DNA from: Branchipolynoe longqiensis
Lineage: Eukaryota > Annelida > Polychaeta > Phyllodocida > Polynoidae
Direction of reading: 5' to 3'
DNA: 64,000 nucleotides
Assembly (NCBI GenBank): GCA_030323885.1
Contig: JASIRB010002665.1
Span: 1-64,000 of the forward strand
Of this stretch, positions 38,154 to 48,859 are shown in pieces. Under the pieces are notes generated by a model, which had not been told where the DNA came from, made no database searches, and saw nothing but the letters and a program-made list of their open reading frames with translations. Position numbers and translations under genes: made by a program. Each line of letters starts with the position of its first letter. Positions within the stretch are counted from its first letter, which is position 1.

Positions 38154-38440
38154 GCCTTCGTTCTGCATGTGTAAACACAATGTTTATAAACATTGAAAGG
38201 GGTCTATAAGCGATGCAGGGGGAGCGGGGGGGTGATCAATTTAACAAACACAAAGGCGAAAGGCTAATTTTAACTTAAGTTTCCAATGTTGTTGAAATAA
38301 AAGCTGAGTTGTTTGCTGGGTGATGGATGGTACCGAATGATTATGTGTACTTCTCTAAACCCGTTCAATTGTTATGCAGACTGGAAATAAAGCACTGTTC
38401 TTACACCTGCCTCACTAGTCCTGCTTCCTGCACTCTGCCC
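38154..38440. other. Intergenic sequence, nothing recognised
   Basis: Non-repetitive except for a G-run near 38220-38232. Confidence 0.5.
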
Positions 38441-38454
38441 GTAGAAGCCGCTGC

Positions 38455-38935
38455 CTTGGGCGGCTGTCTTCAGCTCCACCAGGCCTCCTCACGGAGCACC
38501 ACTAACTCCATCACTAACCACGTGTACCCAGCTGTCCTCAGCTCCACCAGGCCTGCTCACAGAGCACCACTAACTCCGTCACTAACCACGTGTACCCAGC
38601 TGTCCTCAGCTCCACCAGGCCTCCTCACAGAGCACCACTAACTCCGTCACTAACTCCATCAATAACCACGTGTACCCAGCTGTCCTCAGCTCCACCAGGC
38701 CTCCTCACGGAGCACCACTAACTCCGTCACTAACCATGTGTAGCCAGCTGTCCTCAGCTCCACCAGGCCTCCTCACGGAGCACCACTAACTCCATCACTA
38801 ACCACGTGTACCCAGCTGTCCTCAGCTCCACCAAGCCTCCTCACGGAGCATCACTAACCACGTGTACCCAGCTGTCCTCAGCTCCACCAGGCCTCCTCAT
38901 GGAGCAATACTAACTCCATCACTAACCACGTGTAC
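38455..38935. repeat. 68-bp minisatellite
   Basis: About seven units (CACGTGTACCCAGCTGTCCT, CAGCTCCACCAGGCCTCCTC, ACGGAGCACCACTAACTCCR) with some shortened units. Confidence 0.93.
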
Positions 38936-38984
38936 CCAGCACGCCGCCTGTAGAAATGTGTCTTCTCTTACTATGTGAATATAA

Positions 38985-39075
38985 AGTCGCCATGAGTGCG
39001 CACTGGCACAAGTCGCTACCCGTCCTGATATGACCTTACATGTTGCTAAGACGTAACACAACAACAAACAAACAC
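38985..39075 (+). mobile_element. SINE S2 3'-tail fragment
   Basis: ATAAAGTCGCCATGAGTGCG, TGACCTTACATGTTGCTAAG and AACAACAAACAAACAC match the 3' module of 25523-25877. Confidence 0.8.
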
Positions 39076-39284
39076 TATGCGAATATCTAAACAAGCTTGA
39101 CTACCGAATTGTGACAGCAAATTTGTGATCAGGATAAGATTCCTTTTTATTTTGTAAATATGACATAATCTGAGAATAGCTCATTAATTCAGTAAGTGTG
39201 AGCTAGTGGACCATCGGTTAACACTTTGATGCCGTCAGTTTGCCAAGTGTCATTGGGTGTGAGGGCAGGCGTTAGACCATTAGC

Positions 39285-39935
39285 ATTTGTACCATCTTTG
39301 ATCCCATGACTGAGGTAAGTAATCATTAGTCAACCTCTGTAACATCTTTGATCCCATGAGTGAGGTAAGTAGTCCTTGGTCAACCCCTGTACCATCTTTG
39401 ATCCCATGAGTGAGGTAGGGAGGCATTAGTCAACCACTGTACCATCTTTGATCCCATGAGTGAGGTAGGTAATCATTAGTCAACCGCTGTAACATCTTTG
39501 ATCCTATGACTGAGGTAAGTAATCATTAGTCAACCCCTGTACCATCTTTGATCCCATGAGTGAGGTAGGGAGGCATTAGTCAACCCCTGTACCATCTTTG
39601 ATCCCATGAGTGAGGTAGGGAGGCATTAGTCAACCCCTGTACCATCTTTGATCCCATGAGTGAGGTAGGTAATCATTAGTCAACCCCTGTACCATCTTTG
39701 ATCCCATGAGTGAGGTAAGTAATCATTAGTCAACCCCTGTACCATCTTTGATCCCATGACTGAGGTAGGGAGGCATTAGTCAACCCCTGTACCATCTTTG
39801 ATCCCATGAGTGAGGTAAGTAATCATTAGTCAACCTCTGTAACATCTTTGATCCTATGAGTGAGGTAAGTAATCATTAGTCAACCCCTGTACCATCTTTG
39901 ATCCCATGAGTGAGGTAGGGAGGCATTAGTTAACC
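39285..39935. repeat. 50-bp minisatellite with GTGAG|GTAAGT-like core
   Basis: About thirteen units (ACCATCTTTGATCCCATGAG, TGAGGTAAGTAATCATTAGT, CAACCCCTGT). Units alternate GAGGTAAGTAAT, GAGGTAGGGAGG and GAGGTAGGTAAT. Several contain a consensus 5' splice site on the plus strand, but no exon is known here. Confidence 0.93.
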
Positions 39936-39961
39936 AATTTCTTTTGGAAACTCTGTTTATT

Positions 39962-40730
39962 CTGCTGAATATGTGGCGGAGTGGTTAGAGTGTCAGACTT
40001 TTTTTTCTATGTCAGACTCCTAATCTGAAGGTCAGTGGTTCGATTTCCCGTGCCCCCACATCTACCAATTTGGATTTCCACTGCTGTGTATAATGCTGCG
40101 TTCATAGGTCCTCGTGAATATGGTGAACTTCCCACTTACTGCCGGTGAACATGACCATGTAAACTGAGAGCGTTCATTTGGCAATTCGCGGTAAACATGT
40201 TTCATGCTGGGCGAAAATTGAGGCAAACTACAATAATGCGTAAATAACACATAAATAAGACATAAACTGCACGTTTTTGGTAGATAGTATCTACCACCAT
40301 AATGTATGATTTGTTTTAAGATGACATATCATAAACAATGGTTTCATTACAAAGATATTTTTGTCAATTTATTATGGAGCATGCAACTTTTCTGTATTCG
40401 CCGCCATTTCTTCACAAGTGGTGAGGACCGAGCCGCTTAAAATATCTCCAGTTCACAGGTGGTGTTCACCAGTTGTGAAGTCACTTGAACGCAATTCACG
40501 GTTGTGAAGTGGGAAACACCATATTCACCAGTTCATATGAACGCAGCATAACTTACAGTGTCTTCAAAGGCCAGTTGCTCTCATACCATGTCTATGTGGT
40601 GTGGGAGATTAAAAATCCCCTGGGTTGGTAAATGTGTAGACTCGGGCTTTTTATCAACAAACTGTGTAATGGTGAAAAGAAGTCTATTCAGACTTATCCA
40701 TGATAGGCACTATAAATCTTCAAGAAAAAC
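39962..40730 (+). mobile_element. tRNA-derived SINE (family S1), copy B, split by MITE
   Basis: Most complete 5' end: TGTGGCGGAGTGGTTAGAGT (A-box-like), CAGACTCCTAATCTGAAGG, GGTTCGATTTCC (B-box). The body is interrupted at GTGTATAA|CTTACAG by the element at 40094-40548 and the tail is AATCTTCAAGAAAAAC. An extra GACTTTTTTTTCTATGT lies between the A and B boxes, also seen in the 51987 and 62898 copies. Confidence 0.85.
40094..40548. mobile_element. 455-bp PIF/Harbinger-like MITE inside the SINE
   Basis: Perfect 13-base outer TIR TGCTGCGTTCATA at both ends, with similarity continuing for about 55 bases (GTGAATATGGTG, TTCCCACTT shared). TAA at 40091-40093 and 40549-40551 is the 3-bp target duplication. 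Removing the element and one TAA restores the SINE sequence GTGTATAACTTACAG seen in other copies. The 3-bp TAA duplication fits PIF/Harbinger; no transposase is present. Confidence 0.88.
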
Positions 40731-41100
40731 TAAAAAAGTCTTTTGTCAGTGCCGAACTACTGGTCTTCCAGCTATTTTTCAATTCAGGCTTATTTACACA
40801 AATAACGTATGCAATAACTGTTGAATACACAATTTGCAGCATGTAACACAATGAAATTCTGTAACCCAAAAGTTACATAGCAATATGGTAACAGTACTCT
40901 CATATAATGAGATAAATGAGAATTTACATGGCATTTAGAATTTAAGCAGAACTATTCTGTATTCATTTGGTAAAGTTGTAAGTTCTAATGCAGGGTCTGT
41001 TCAGCTGGAGCTAGGCAAGCGGTATATAAATGTCAGTTTGTTAGAAATAGTCTAGTTTAGTTATGTGAATTTATTAGCTCAAATCCAAACAAACAAACTC
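40731..41100. other. Intergenic sequence, nothing recognised
   Basis: AT-rich unique sequence between the SINE and the LINE fragment pile. Confidence 0.5.
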
Positions 41101-41109
41101 AACCACCTA

Positions 41110-41222
41110 TTACGTACAAGCCTATGGACATGTAAATAAAATAAAATAGGGTAGTATAGAATTAAGTAGAAAAAAAGTGGAAAACTCTTCCCAAGAAAAC
41201 CCCAAAACACTAACATAGAACC
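41110..41222 (+). mobile_element. Diverged LINE 3' fragment
   Basis: TACGTACAAGCCTATGGACA ... CCCCAAAACACTAACATAG aligns loosely with the reverse complement of the LINE 3' region at 1030-1150. More decayed than neighbours, so older. Confidence 0.65.
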
Positions 41223-41252
41223 TTAAGAAAACAACTAACATAGTAATAAGAA

Positions 41253-41640
41253 TTTTTTTTTAATTTTTTTATTTTTATTGAGGCTGTAGTTATACTGTCC
41301 ATAGCATATAAGCCTGGGTATTCAGGCTTGTTTTCAATGCTGGCCAGCTGTAGTGTTGGTGTTGTCTTATCGCACAGTAGCTGCTGATAAGGTGTTTGAT
41401 TGCCTGTATTTCAGTAGCAGATAGATAGTTGGTTGGTCTGGTTAGTACTATGTTAATTTTTTTGGATTTTCTTGGCATATATGTGCTTTATTTTTTCTAC
41501 TCTTATTTCTAGACTAGCCTACTCCTATTTACATATCATAGGCTTGTACGTAGCTGTGTGGTGTGCTATCTGGCTGCTTTTGGTATGGTTACCTTCCATT
41601 GGGCGTCTCGCTGGTGGGCCGTGACATATCACCTGCCCCT
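41253..41640 (-). mobile_element. LINE 3' fragment, minus orientation
   Basis: T-rich tail at 41253, TTGAGGCTGTAGTTATACTG, up to GGGCCGTGACATATCACCTG. Ends where a plus-strand fragment starts. Confidence 0.9.
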
Positions 41641-41871
41641 ATAACAAAAATACCATGCCAATAGGGCACAAAAAAGTAACATAGGCTACTAAATGTACCA
41701 ACAGACTATCTGCTACTGAAATGCAGACAATCAAATAACTTATCAGCAGCTACTGTTTGGTAAGACAACACCGAAACTACAGCTGGCCAGCATTGAAAAC
41801 AAGCCTGGGTACCCAGGCTTACATGCTATGGACAATAAATACAGCCTCAATAAAAAAAATAAAAAAAATAA
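41641..41871 (+). mobile_element. LINE 3' fragment, plus orientation (head-to-head with previous)
   Basis: AACATAGGCTACTAAATGTA ... TACAGCCTCAATAAAAAAAA. With 41253-41640 it forms a head-to-head inverted pair with outward-facing A-tails, the same layout as 20889-25150. Confidence 0.88.
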
Positions 41872-42177
41872 TGCTGTTATAGTGAGGGTTGTTAATGTTA
41901 GTAATACACTAGACCACTGAAGCAGTAGGACCAATCCCAGTGCATTTTTGGTGTTAATTTTACATTTGTATTTGGACTGTTTGCTATCAATAGGTGTGAG
42001 GCGGGGGCGAATTAGTTAATATTTGTGTTACATTTAAGTGAATCAGCTCGGCAGGAGAAAGACTTAGCTCTTGTAAGATTCTTACTAGAGCGGGTCATTA
42101 GTTACCGTGTATAGCCTCTTTTGTCCCATTACGCCGTGAGGGGTCACTAATTAATGGAGGCCCTTCTACCGTTACCT
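41872..42177. other. Intergenic sequence, nothing recognised
   Basis: No gene or repeat recognised between the LINE pair and the next LINE fragment. Confidence 0.5.
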
Positions 42178-42960
42178 GGGTAACAGAAATGAAAATCTCA
42201 GTTACTACATGCACCAAGATGGAGAAGAAGTCCAGCTCCAAGTGACAGAACTAGAGAAAGATCTTGGCATATACATGGACATCGGACTCACCTTCTCATA
42301 TCACAGTGAACAAAAGGTGACCAAAGCGAACAAGCTTCTAGGCATGATACGCCGCTCGTACACGTATCTAGACAATGACACGGTGAAGACACTGTACACG
42401 TCACTGATCCGGCCGCACCTTGAGTATGGCAACACGGCTTGGACACCGAAGTTCAAGAAGGACATGTCAATGATCGAGAGTGTACAGAGACGTGCTACAA
42501 AGTTATCACCAACCATAAGAGAACTACCATACGAAGAACGTCTCAGGATTCTCAACCTACCCAGCTTATACTACCGAAGGGCCAGGGGAGACATAATAGA
42601 AGCATTCAAGCACGTCACTGGAAGATATGCGGTTGATGCTAGATACCTGAAGCTGGCCAACTGTAAAACTAGAGGTCATCGATACAAGCTGAAGAAGGAA
42701 AGAGCAATAAAACCTGTCAGACAGCTATTCTTCAGTAACAGGATAGTAAATGCCTGGAACGCATTGCCTGAACATGTCATAGAAGCGCCTTCCGTCAACG
42801 CCTTCAAAGGCAGACTGGATAAGCATTGGAGGGGGCTGCAATATTGCACACATCCGGTACTCGATGCATTTAATCCTAGTAAATCAAATTTTGACATGCA
42901 TCGACCTGATACAGGCTATAAGCCTAACAAAATCAGAAGCGGATGAGTATGAGTATGAGT
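42178..42960 (+). pseudogene. 5'-truncated CR1/L2-like LINE: C-terminal RT region
   Basis: An open frame of about 255 codons enters without a start (GNRNENLSYYMHQDGEEV) and ends at 42946. The thumb/C-terminal RT block is typical: LEKDLGIYMDIGLTFSYHSE, TLYTSLIRPHLEYGNTAW, MIESVQRRATKLSPTIREL, RGDIIEAFKHVTG, FFSNRIVNAWNALPEHVIEA and SVNAFKGRLDKHW. It finishes with a GATGAGTATGAGTATGAG tail; microsatellite-like 3' ends are usual for L2/CR1 elements. The palm domain with YADD is missing, so it is a dead-on-arrival 5' truncation, but it has no internal stop and is young. A different family from the 836-4142 LINE. Confidence 0.88.
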
Positions 42961-43440
42961 TACTCCCATCCGTTTTGTGGCATCAGAAACATATGAAACG
43001 TGATATTTATTTTATGCTTTATTTTCGAGAAGTAACACAAAACAAGATGACGCACATTGATACAAATTAGTTGGCAAATATCAAATGACTTCAATTTTGT
43101 AGATCAATTTGTAATCAATTCAAACAATATGGTTTTCTATGTTTATCGTCCTGAAGTCTTTTCTTACAGGTTTGTGTGAAGACAAAGTATAGACAATTTA
43201 ATTGTTTCAAAAACTAAAATAATTATTTTTCTAAAAGCGTGTGCTTATCATGTCATAAGACTTGAATCGTATTTAATTTTAATGACAGACTTCTGCTCCA
43301 GGATGTTCAGGTTATGAATGATTCGTGTCAACAGCCCCCTGCTGCCCCCTCCCCTCCACCTTCCTCACCTCCGTCCCACCACCTGTCTCCTTCCCCTCAC
43401 TCTGCTACAGTCCTCCACACCGTCGTGCAGCCCTGCTGGT
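42961..43440. other. Intergenic sequence, nothing recognised
   Basis: AT-rich, then a C-rich segment (43336-43410). No coding or repeat signature. Confidence 0.5.
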
Positions 43441-43444
43441 TCCT

Positions 43445-43830
43445 GCGGCCTGTGACCTGTGGCAGATAGCGGCCACCAATGCCATGTCACCTTCATGTCG
43501 GCCTGTGACATGTGGCAGATACCAGCTAGCAATGCCATGTCACCTTCATGTCGGCCTGGGACCTGTCGCAGATACCGGCCAGTAATGCCACGTCACCTTC
43601 ATGTTGGCCTGTGACCTGTGGCAGATACCGGCTAGCAATGCCACATCACCTTCATGTCGTCATGTGACCTGTCGCAGATACCGGCTAGCAATGCCATGTC
43701 ACCTTCTTGCCGGCCTGTGACCTGTTGCAGATCCCAGCTAGCAATGCCACACCACCTTCATGTCGGCCTGTGACCTGTGGCAGATACCGCCAGCAATACC
43801 ATGTGACCTTCATGTCGGTCCATGGTGCGG
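43445..43830. repeat. 53-bp minisatellite
   Basis: About seven units (GGCCTGTGACCTGTGGCAGA, TACCGGCTAGCAATGCCATG, TCACCTTCATGTC). Each unit holds an acceptor-like CCTGTGGCAG|AT. A further partial match (CATGACCTGTGGCAGG) follows at about 43850. Confidence 0.92.
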
Positions 43831-44069
43831 CCCTGCTGGTTCCTGAGGCTCATGACCTGTGGCAGGTTGTGCCTTGGTATTCATCTGTACCTTGCCACCG
43901 TACTAGGGCCGCATTCAGGGTATGCTGCTGAGACAACACTGTGGTATTTTTTTTGGCAATTTGCATTCAGTACATCAGAGTTCACTCTGTCGCGTTTTCC
44001 GGGTAGGAGGCAAAAACACCTCCAAAATGGCCATCGGTTTCAGCCAATCAGAGCTGTTCTTTCAATTGC

Positions 44070-44114
44070 AAATGGTGGCCTCCATAGCATTGCACGCTAT
44101 GGAGGCCACCATTT
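44070..44114. repeat. Perfect 19-bp-arm hairpin
   Basis: AAATGGTGGCCTCCATAGC, seven-base loop ATTGCAC, then the exact inverted arm. A looser related palindrome (AAATGGCCGCC / GGCGGCCATTT) lies at about 45525-45562. Confidence 0.9.
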
Positions 44115-44289
44115 TCGAGGTACCCAACTGCTTAAACACCATTCAGAGTAGCACTACATTTGGAAGGCATCCGAGGTGAGCAGTTGAACGTCGTGTTTGG
44201 GTCGATCTGCAACTTAGTGCAAGGTGACATTTTCTTCAACCTCCGTGTCTGGAAGGGCCTAAGTCCTGGCAACATATTAGGTCATATCA

Positions 44290-44578
44290 GGTTGGTGTGT
44301 CCTGTGCAGGGAGCGCTGGTGTCGGCGTGTCCTGTGCAGGCAGTGCTGTTGTCGCCGTGTCCTGTGCAGGGAGCACTGGTGTCGCCGTGTCCTGTGCAGG
44401 CAGCGCTGGTGTCGCCGTGTCCTGTGCAGGGAGCGCTGGTGTCGGCCTGACCTGTGCAGGGAGCGCTGGTGTCGCCGTGTCCTGTGCAGGGAGCGCTGGT
44501 GTCGGCATGTCTTTGCAGCCAGCGCTGCTGTCGGCGTGTCCTGTACAGGGAGCGATGGTGTCGCCGTGTCCTGTGCAG
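44290..44578 (+). repeat. 30-bp minisatellite with repeated 3'-acceptor-like site
   Basis: About ten units of TGTCCTGTGCAGGGAGCGCT plus GGTGTCGCCG. Each contains a pyrimidine/GTGCAG|G acceptor-like sequence. The last one (CAG at 44576-44578) borders the candidate exon at 44579. A 30-base period leaves frames open on both strands (103-193 codons), artefactual. Confidence 0.93.
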
Positions 44579-44649
44579 GGAGCGCCATGGAGATGCAGCC
44601 CGTGGAGACCTCGGCCCCACCTCCTGTACAAGCCCCAACCTACAAGTGA
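44579..44649 (+). CDS. Candidate small terminal exon of an unidentified gene
   Basis: After CCTGTGCAG the frame reads SAMEMQPVETSAPPPVQAP then TYK and TGA (44647-44649). The proline-rich, charged tail looks like a cytoplasmic C-terminus, and the adjacent array repeats its acceptor and first six bases. No upstream exon of the same gene was recognised, and about 20 open codons can occur by chance in GC-rich DNA. Speculative. Confidence 0.25.
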
Positions 44650-45189
44650 CCGTCGCTTCCCTTCGCTCTTCGCTGATGTTGAGTCCCTGAAGGCCCGTCG
44701 TACAAGTGACGCACCCGGATGTTGGCGAGCAGACGCGGGAACAAGCGACGGGAAGCTGCTAAATGATGGCGGCGCGTGGGAGACCACGCCGTACGTCCTT
44801 CATTGTGGAGTGTCCTCAGGCAATCACACAAAGTCAGGAAGGGGATTTAAAAAATGGCAGGCATGTAAGCAGGTATAAATGGACCGATCAGATTTGGCCT
44901 TTTGGGGATTCCTAATTTTGTTCACCCCCCCCCCCCCCGCTTGTAATGTAATTTGTGTCTTAAAGCAATTCATGATTTGTGTGCTCGCAAGTTGATGGTA
45001 TTCACCCACATGGTGACCCACAACCCAATTTCATGACCATTTTATGCAATGGAGACAGATGTTGCCCCTGCGTTTGCCCCTGATCCTGGTGGGGTGGGGG
45101 GGGGGGGGTGGAAAGGGATAGCCAATGGTAGACAGGAAGTGTAGACACTTATTTGTCTCTCATTTTTGCTTGAGTGCAAGTAAATATGC
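44650..45189. other. Intergenic sequence, nothing recognised
   Basis: Contains C-run 44926-44938 and G-run 45092-45110. No element recognised. Confidence 0.5.
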
Positions 45190-45370
45190 AACACAAGGAA
45201 TAATTAGTAGCATGTGGTGAATAAGGGGTCAAATTTCCCTGGATCATCAGCCCATGCTTTTTCTAATCTGTTCTTGAATGAATTTATTGACTCGGCATCA
45301 ATAACATTTTGTGGGAGACTGTTCCATATATTTATGATCCTGTTTGAGAAACTGTGTTGCCTTAAAGGGA
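45190..45370 (-). pseudogene. LINE RT C-terminal fragment (CR1/L2-like)
   Basis: The minus strand reads FSNRIINIWNSLPQNVIDAE and SINSFKNRLEKAWADDPGKF, the same conserved block as SNRIVNAWNALPEHV in 42178-42960 but from a different, more diverged copy. Only about 55 codons remain. Confidence 0.75.
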
Positions 45371-46055
45371 CCAGCTATAGCTCGCTGGGACACTGCGCGT
45401 ACTCCGACAAATGCTCTCCAAGCACAATCTTGTTTAGTTTTTATGTTTAAATGAACCAAGTATGTGTGGGGAGAGTATGGGACCAGGGCACTGCTAGTCT
45501 GAACTGCAATGGCAGTTTGTTGTCTTCAAAATGGCCGCCCCCATAGGCGGCGGCCATTTGCAATGCAAAAGCTGCGCTGTGATTGGCTGAAATTGTGCCG
45601 GCAACAGGCTCACACAGTAACAAGATTTGCTGGTTCCCAGTATGGGCTCAGCTTGTGCCCGGCAGTGTTAGGGACCGATTACGCCGAAATCGCCGAGTGT
45701 AAACAAAACAGTGGCTCGAGTGACCCGAGTTGAATAATCGATTACACCCGAATATACAAATCGCCGCCGGCGCATTCCCGAGTTCGTTTGTTTTCCACGC
45801 GGCGGATAGCTGGCGACTTTAACTTTGAAATGGCTCAGGGCTTTACTAGTTTGAGAGCATCTATTGGTTAAATCATTAATTAACATAGCATGGTCGATCT
45901 GAGAAAGTTCAGACTGGTTCTCACGTGGAGCCAAGTAACGTCTCAGGACTCAAAGATGACGGTAAATGTAGGCGTGTATGGTGTAAATGTAGGCAGTGGC
46001 GCCACCTGGAAGCAGACAGGCGCGGGATCAGAATTCACACTGTCGCCTGCAGTCT
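45371..46055. other. Intergenic sequence, nothing recognised
   Basis: Includes the GGCCGCC/GGCGGCC palindrome at about 45525-45562. No gene, repeat family or element terminus supported. Confidence 0.5.
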
Positions 46056-46600
46056 CTGGTGCTACTCTGCCATGATTCACATCTATGACATTCAGTGTTT
46101 GTGGGTGCCAGTGTAGCTCTGAGTGTTGTGCTCTGGTGCTACTCTGCCATGATTCACATCTACGACATTCAGTGTTTGTGGGTGCCAGTGTAGCTCTGAG
46201 TGTTGCGCTCTGGTGCTACTCTGCCATGATTCACATCTACGACATTCAGTGTTTGTGGGTGCCAGTGTAGCTCTGAGTGTTGCGCTCTGGTGCTACTCTG
46301 CCTAGATTCACATCTACGACATTCAGTGTTTGTGGGTGCCAGTGTAGCTCTGAGTGTTGCGCTCTGGTGCTACTCTGCCATGATTCACATCTATGACATT
46401 CAGTATTTGTGGGTGCCAGTGTAGCTCTGAGTGTTGCGCTCTGGTGCTACTCTGCCATGATTCACATCTACGACATTCAGTGTTTGTGGGTGCCAGTGTA
46501 GCTCTGAGTGTTGTGCTCTGGTGCTACTCTGCCATGATTCACATTTACGACATTCAGCGTTTGTGGGTGCCAGTGTAGCTCTGAGTGTTGCGCTCTGGTT
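46056..46600. repeat. 77-bp minisatellite
   Basis: Seven units of 77 bases (CTCTGGTGCTACTCTGCCAT, GATTCACATCTACGACATTC, AGTGTTTGTGGGTGCCAGTG, TAGCTCTGAGTGTTGCG). Spacing confirmed by the GACATTCAG block recurring at multiples of 77. Confidence 0.95.
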
Positions 46601-47639
46601 CTATGCTACTGACTGAAAAAGAGTATGCACAACCTAAGCCGTGTTCACACCAGCGCGTTAAGTCGCCTCAACTAGTTCGCCTCCTATAGTTCGGCTCACA
46701 TTCGCCATGTGGATGCGACCCTAAGGCGGATTAGGGCTGATTCGCCTCAACTAGTTCGCCTCATGTAAACCGCGTCGCGAGGTAGCTTATATGAACTGAA
46801 CTATCTTAATTCGCCCCAACTTCCTATCGGTTTACTTGAAGCGGCTTAAGCACGTCACAGTCGAGACCTGAGTTTGTTGACTTTCCGGTAAATTTGCTCT
46901 ATGAACCTGCTAGAGGTGCACAGATATTTTTTTCATCATTTATCGAGTGTCAGCGTTAATGAACACATAATAAAGTACCTCTTCTCAAGCTGTCGGTTTG
47001 TTATTTTATTCATCACGGCTACCTCGACATTTAAGGCGTATTCTGCTCTGGTGAATGACTGCAGGACGGTACGGGTACTTGGCACAACTCTGTTCCTTAG
47101 CAGATAAGGACATCTTCTCATGCTGATCTCAAAGGGAACACGACCACCACTTTACTTATTCACAATTACCATGATCAAATATGACTGACTATTCATCGAA
47201 TGGATACTTTGAAGCAGGTTTTTTTTTTGTAGGCGTTACTTGGGGTTCGGATGTCTGGTGTTGGCCAGATGTTGAAAAATGCTCAGAAACATTTACATCA
47301 CAATTCAGCAGGGGCAGCATCAGTCTATCCATGTTCTTGAATTACTGCGAATAGTAGGCTGCACAACCTAACCACGTGTAAAGTAATTGTTTCTTACAAG
47401 TTAAGCTACCTAGCTTTGAGTCCAGTGCAAGGGTAGAGTTATTTTTGGAGAATTTAGCTAGCCATGACGTAGTCTGGAATTAATTATAATAGCGTAGGTT
47501 GGAACTACTGAAATGCTTGGTGTCTGTCAAGTGCTACCCGCTCTGCCATCTGCTGAATGATTTTAACACTATATTATGGCGCCACCTAACGATACCCACA
47601 CGAAGCAGAAAGTGCTCGGGTACAACACTTCTGCCAAAA
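46601..47639. other. Intergenic sequence, nothing recognised
   Basis: Within it 46640-46860 has repeated TTCGCCTCAACTAGTTCGCC motifs, possibly a decayed element, but no matching termini were found. Confidence 0.45.
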
Positions 47640-48127
47640 GCCCCAGTCAAACCTCACCGGATTGAGGTACTGGATAGAAAACGGACACTGTCTGGTGATA
47701 TACGGTTTATATACGGTTAGCGTCCGGTGTGTATGGTAGCAAGTTTTGAACATGCACAAAACTTGTACCGGACACCGCCGGACTGAGGTGTATGGTTGGT
47801 GTCCGTTTAGTCCATTTTGTCCAGTTCATATCCATTACACATCCGTTACGTCACCGGTTTGCTTCCTGCAGAGTCCATTGACGGTCTTGGGGGAATTTGG
47901 TCTGGGGGCGGCACACACCACACACATCACTTCGTAATATGTTCGGTTTGACATTCGGTTGGCGTCCAGTGGCTATTCGTTAATGTACGTTCCTTGTCCG
48001 TTTAGTGTTCGTTTCGTCCGGTCGCTTTTGCAACATTTCGACACATTTCGGTATATTTTGATACCAAACACTACTGGACTAGAAAATTCTTTGTCCGGTA
48101 CTCAGTCCGGTAAGGTCTGACTGGGCC
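47640..48127. mobile_element. 488-bp TIR element (MITE)
   Basis: Left end GCCCCAGTCAAACCTCACCG and right end, inverted, GGCCCAGTCAGACCTTACCG; 23 of the outer 27 positions agree. The interior has repeated TCCGGT/ACCGGA boxes and no ORF. A target duplication could not be fixed. Confidence 0.72.
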
Positions 48128-48241
48128 TTAAAGTGCTAATGCATCCTTATGAACAGTGACAGTTTTAACTTGGATGTACTGATAATCCTTGAGGCTTTGC
48201 TTTGCGGGCGTGGAACCCGAGTGGCGGTGTTGCGGTTTCCC

Positions 48242-48697
48242 AGGGACACCAGTTTGTGAGGGACACATCGCTTCTGCACATGCGTCAAAATCGAACAACA
48301 TCGTCACTAACCTTATAAATTTAATATAATGTTTTTCGTAAACATGTTTTCTATATTTGTACCAAACGATTTGTTTCTAGATGGTGTAATTTGAGAGATA
48401 TTTGACTTCTTCTGTATTATCTGTATGAACATTGCTCACGACCATTGACAATGCCTTGAGTTTGACGGTACGCGCAGTGCAAAACGTTAGTTTGATTCAA
48501 AATTAATAGAAATCAAGAACCTAACCTTATAAATTTAATATAGTCTTTATGGTAAAGATGTTTTCTATATGTGTACGAAGCGATTTGTTTCTAGATGGTG
48601 TAATTTGAGAGATATTTGACTTCTTCTGTATGAAGATTTGCTCACGGCCGTTAACAATGCATTTGAATGGAAGTGCCCCTGGCAAACTGGTGTCCCT
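48242..48697. mobile_element. 456-bp TIR element carrying the ~205-bp satellite monomer
   Basis: Left AGGGACACCAGTTTGTGAGG; right, inverted, AGGGACACCAGTTTGCCAGG. The interior (about 48305-48665) is nearly two monomers of the 37.1-38.2 kb satellite in opposite orientation. No transposase. Confidence 0.75.
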
Positions 48698-48859
48698 CGG
48701 AATCCGCATCACCGGCAGCCGTGAGCTTGCTAGGGAGGTCTGGGGGCATGCTCCCACATAATTTCTTTTTGTAATGTCTTTAAAATGAGCTATTTGAGGC
48801 CATTTCCAAGGTGTTTATAAGCTTATATCTTAACATATGTATAACGCGCTATTTACTTG

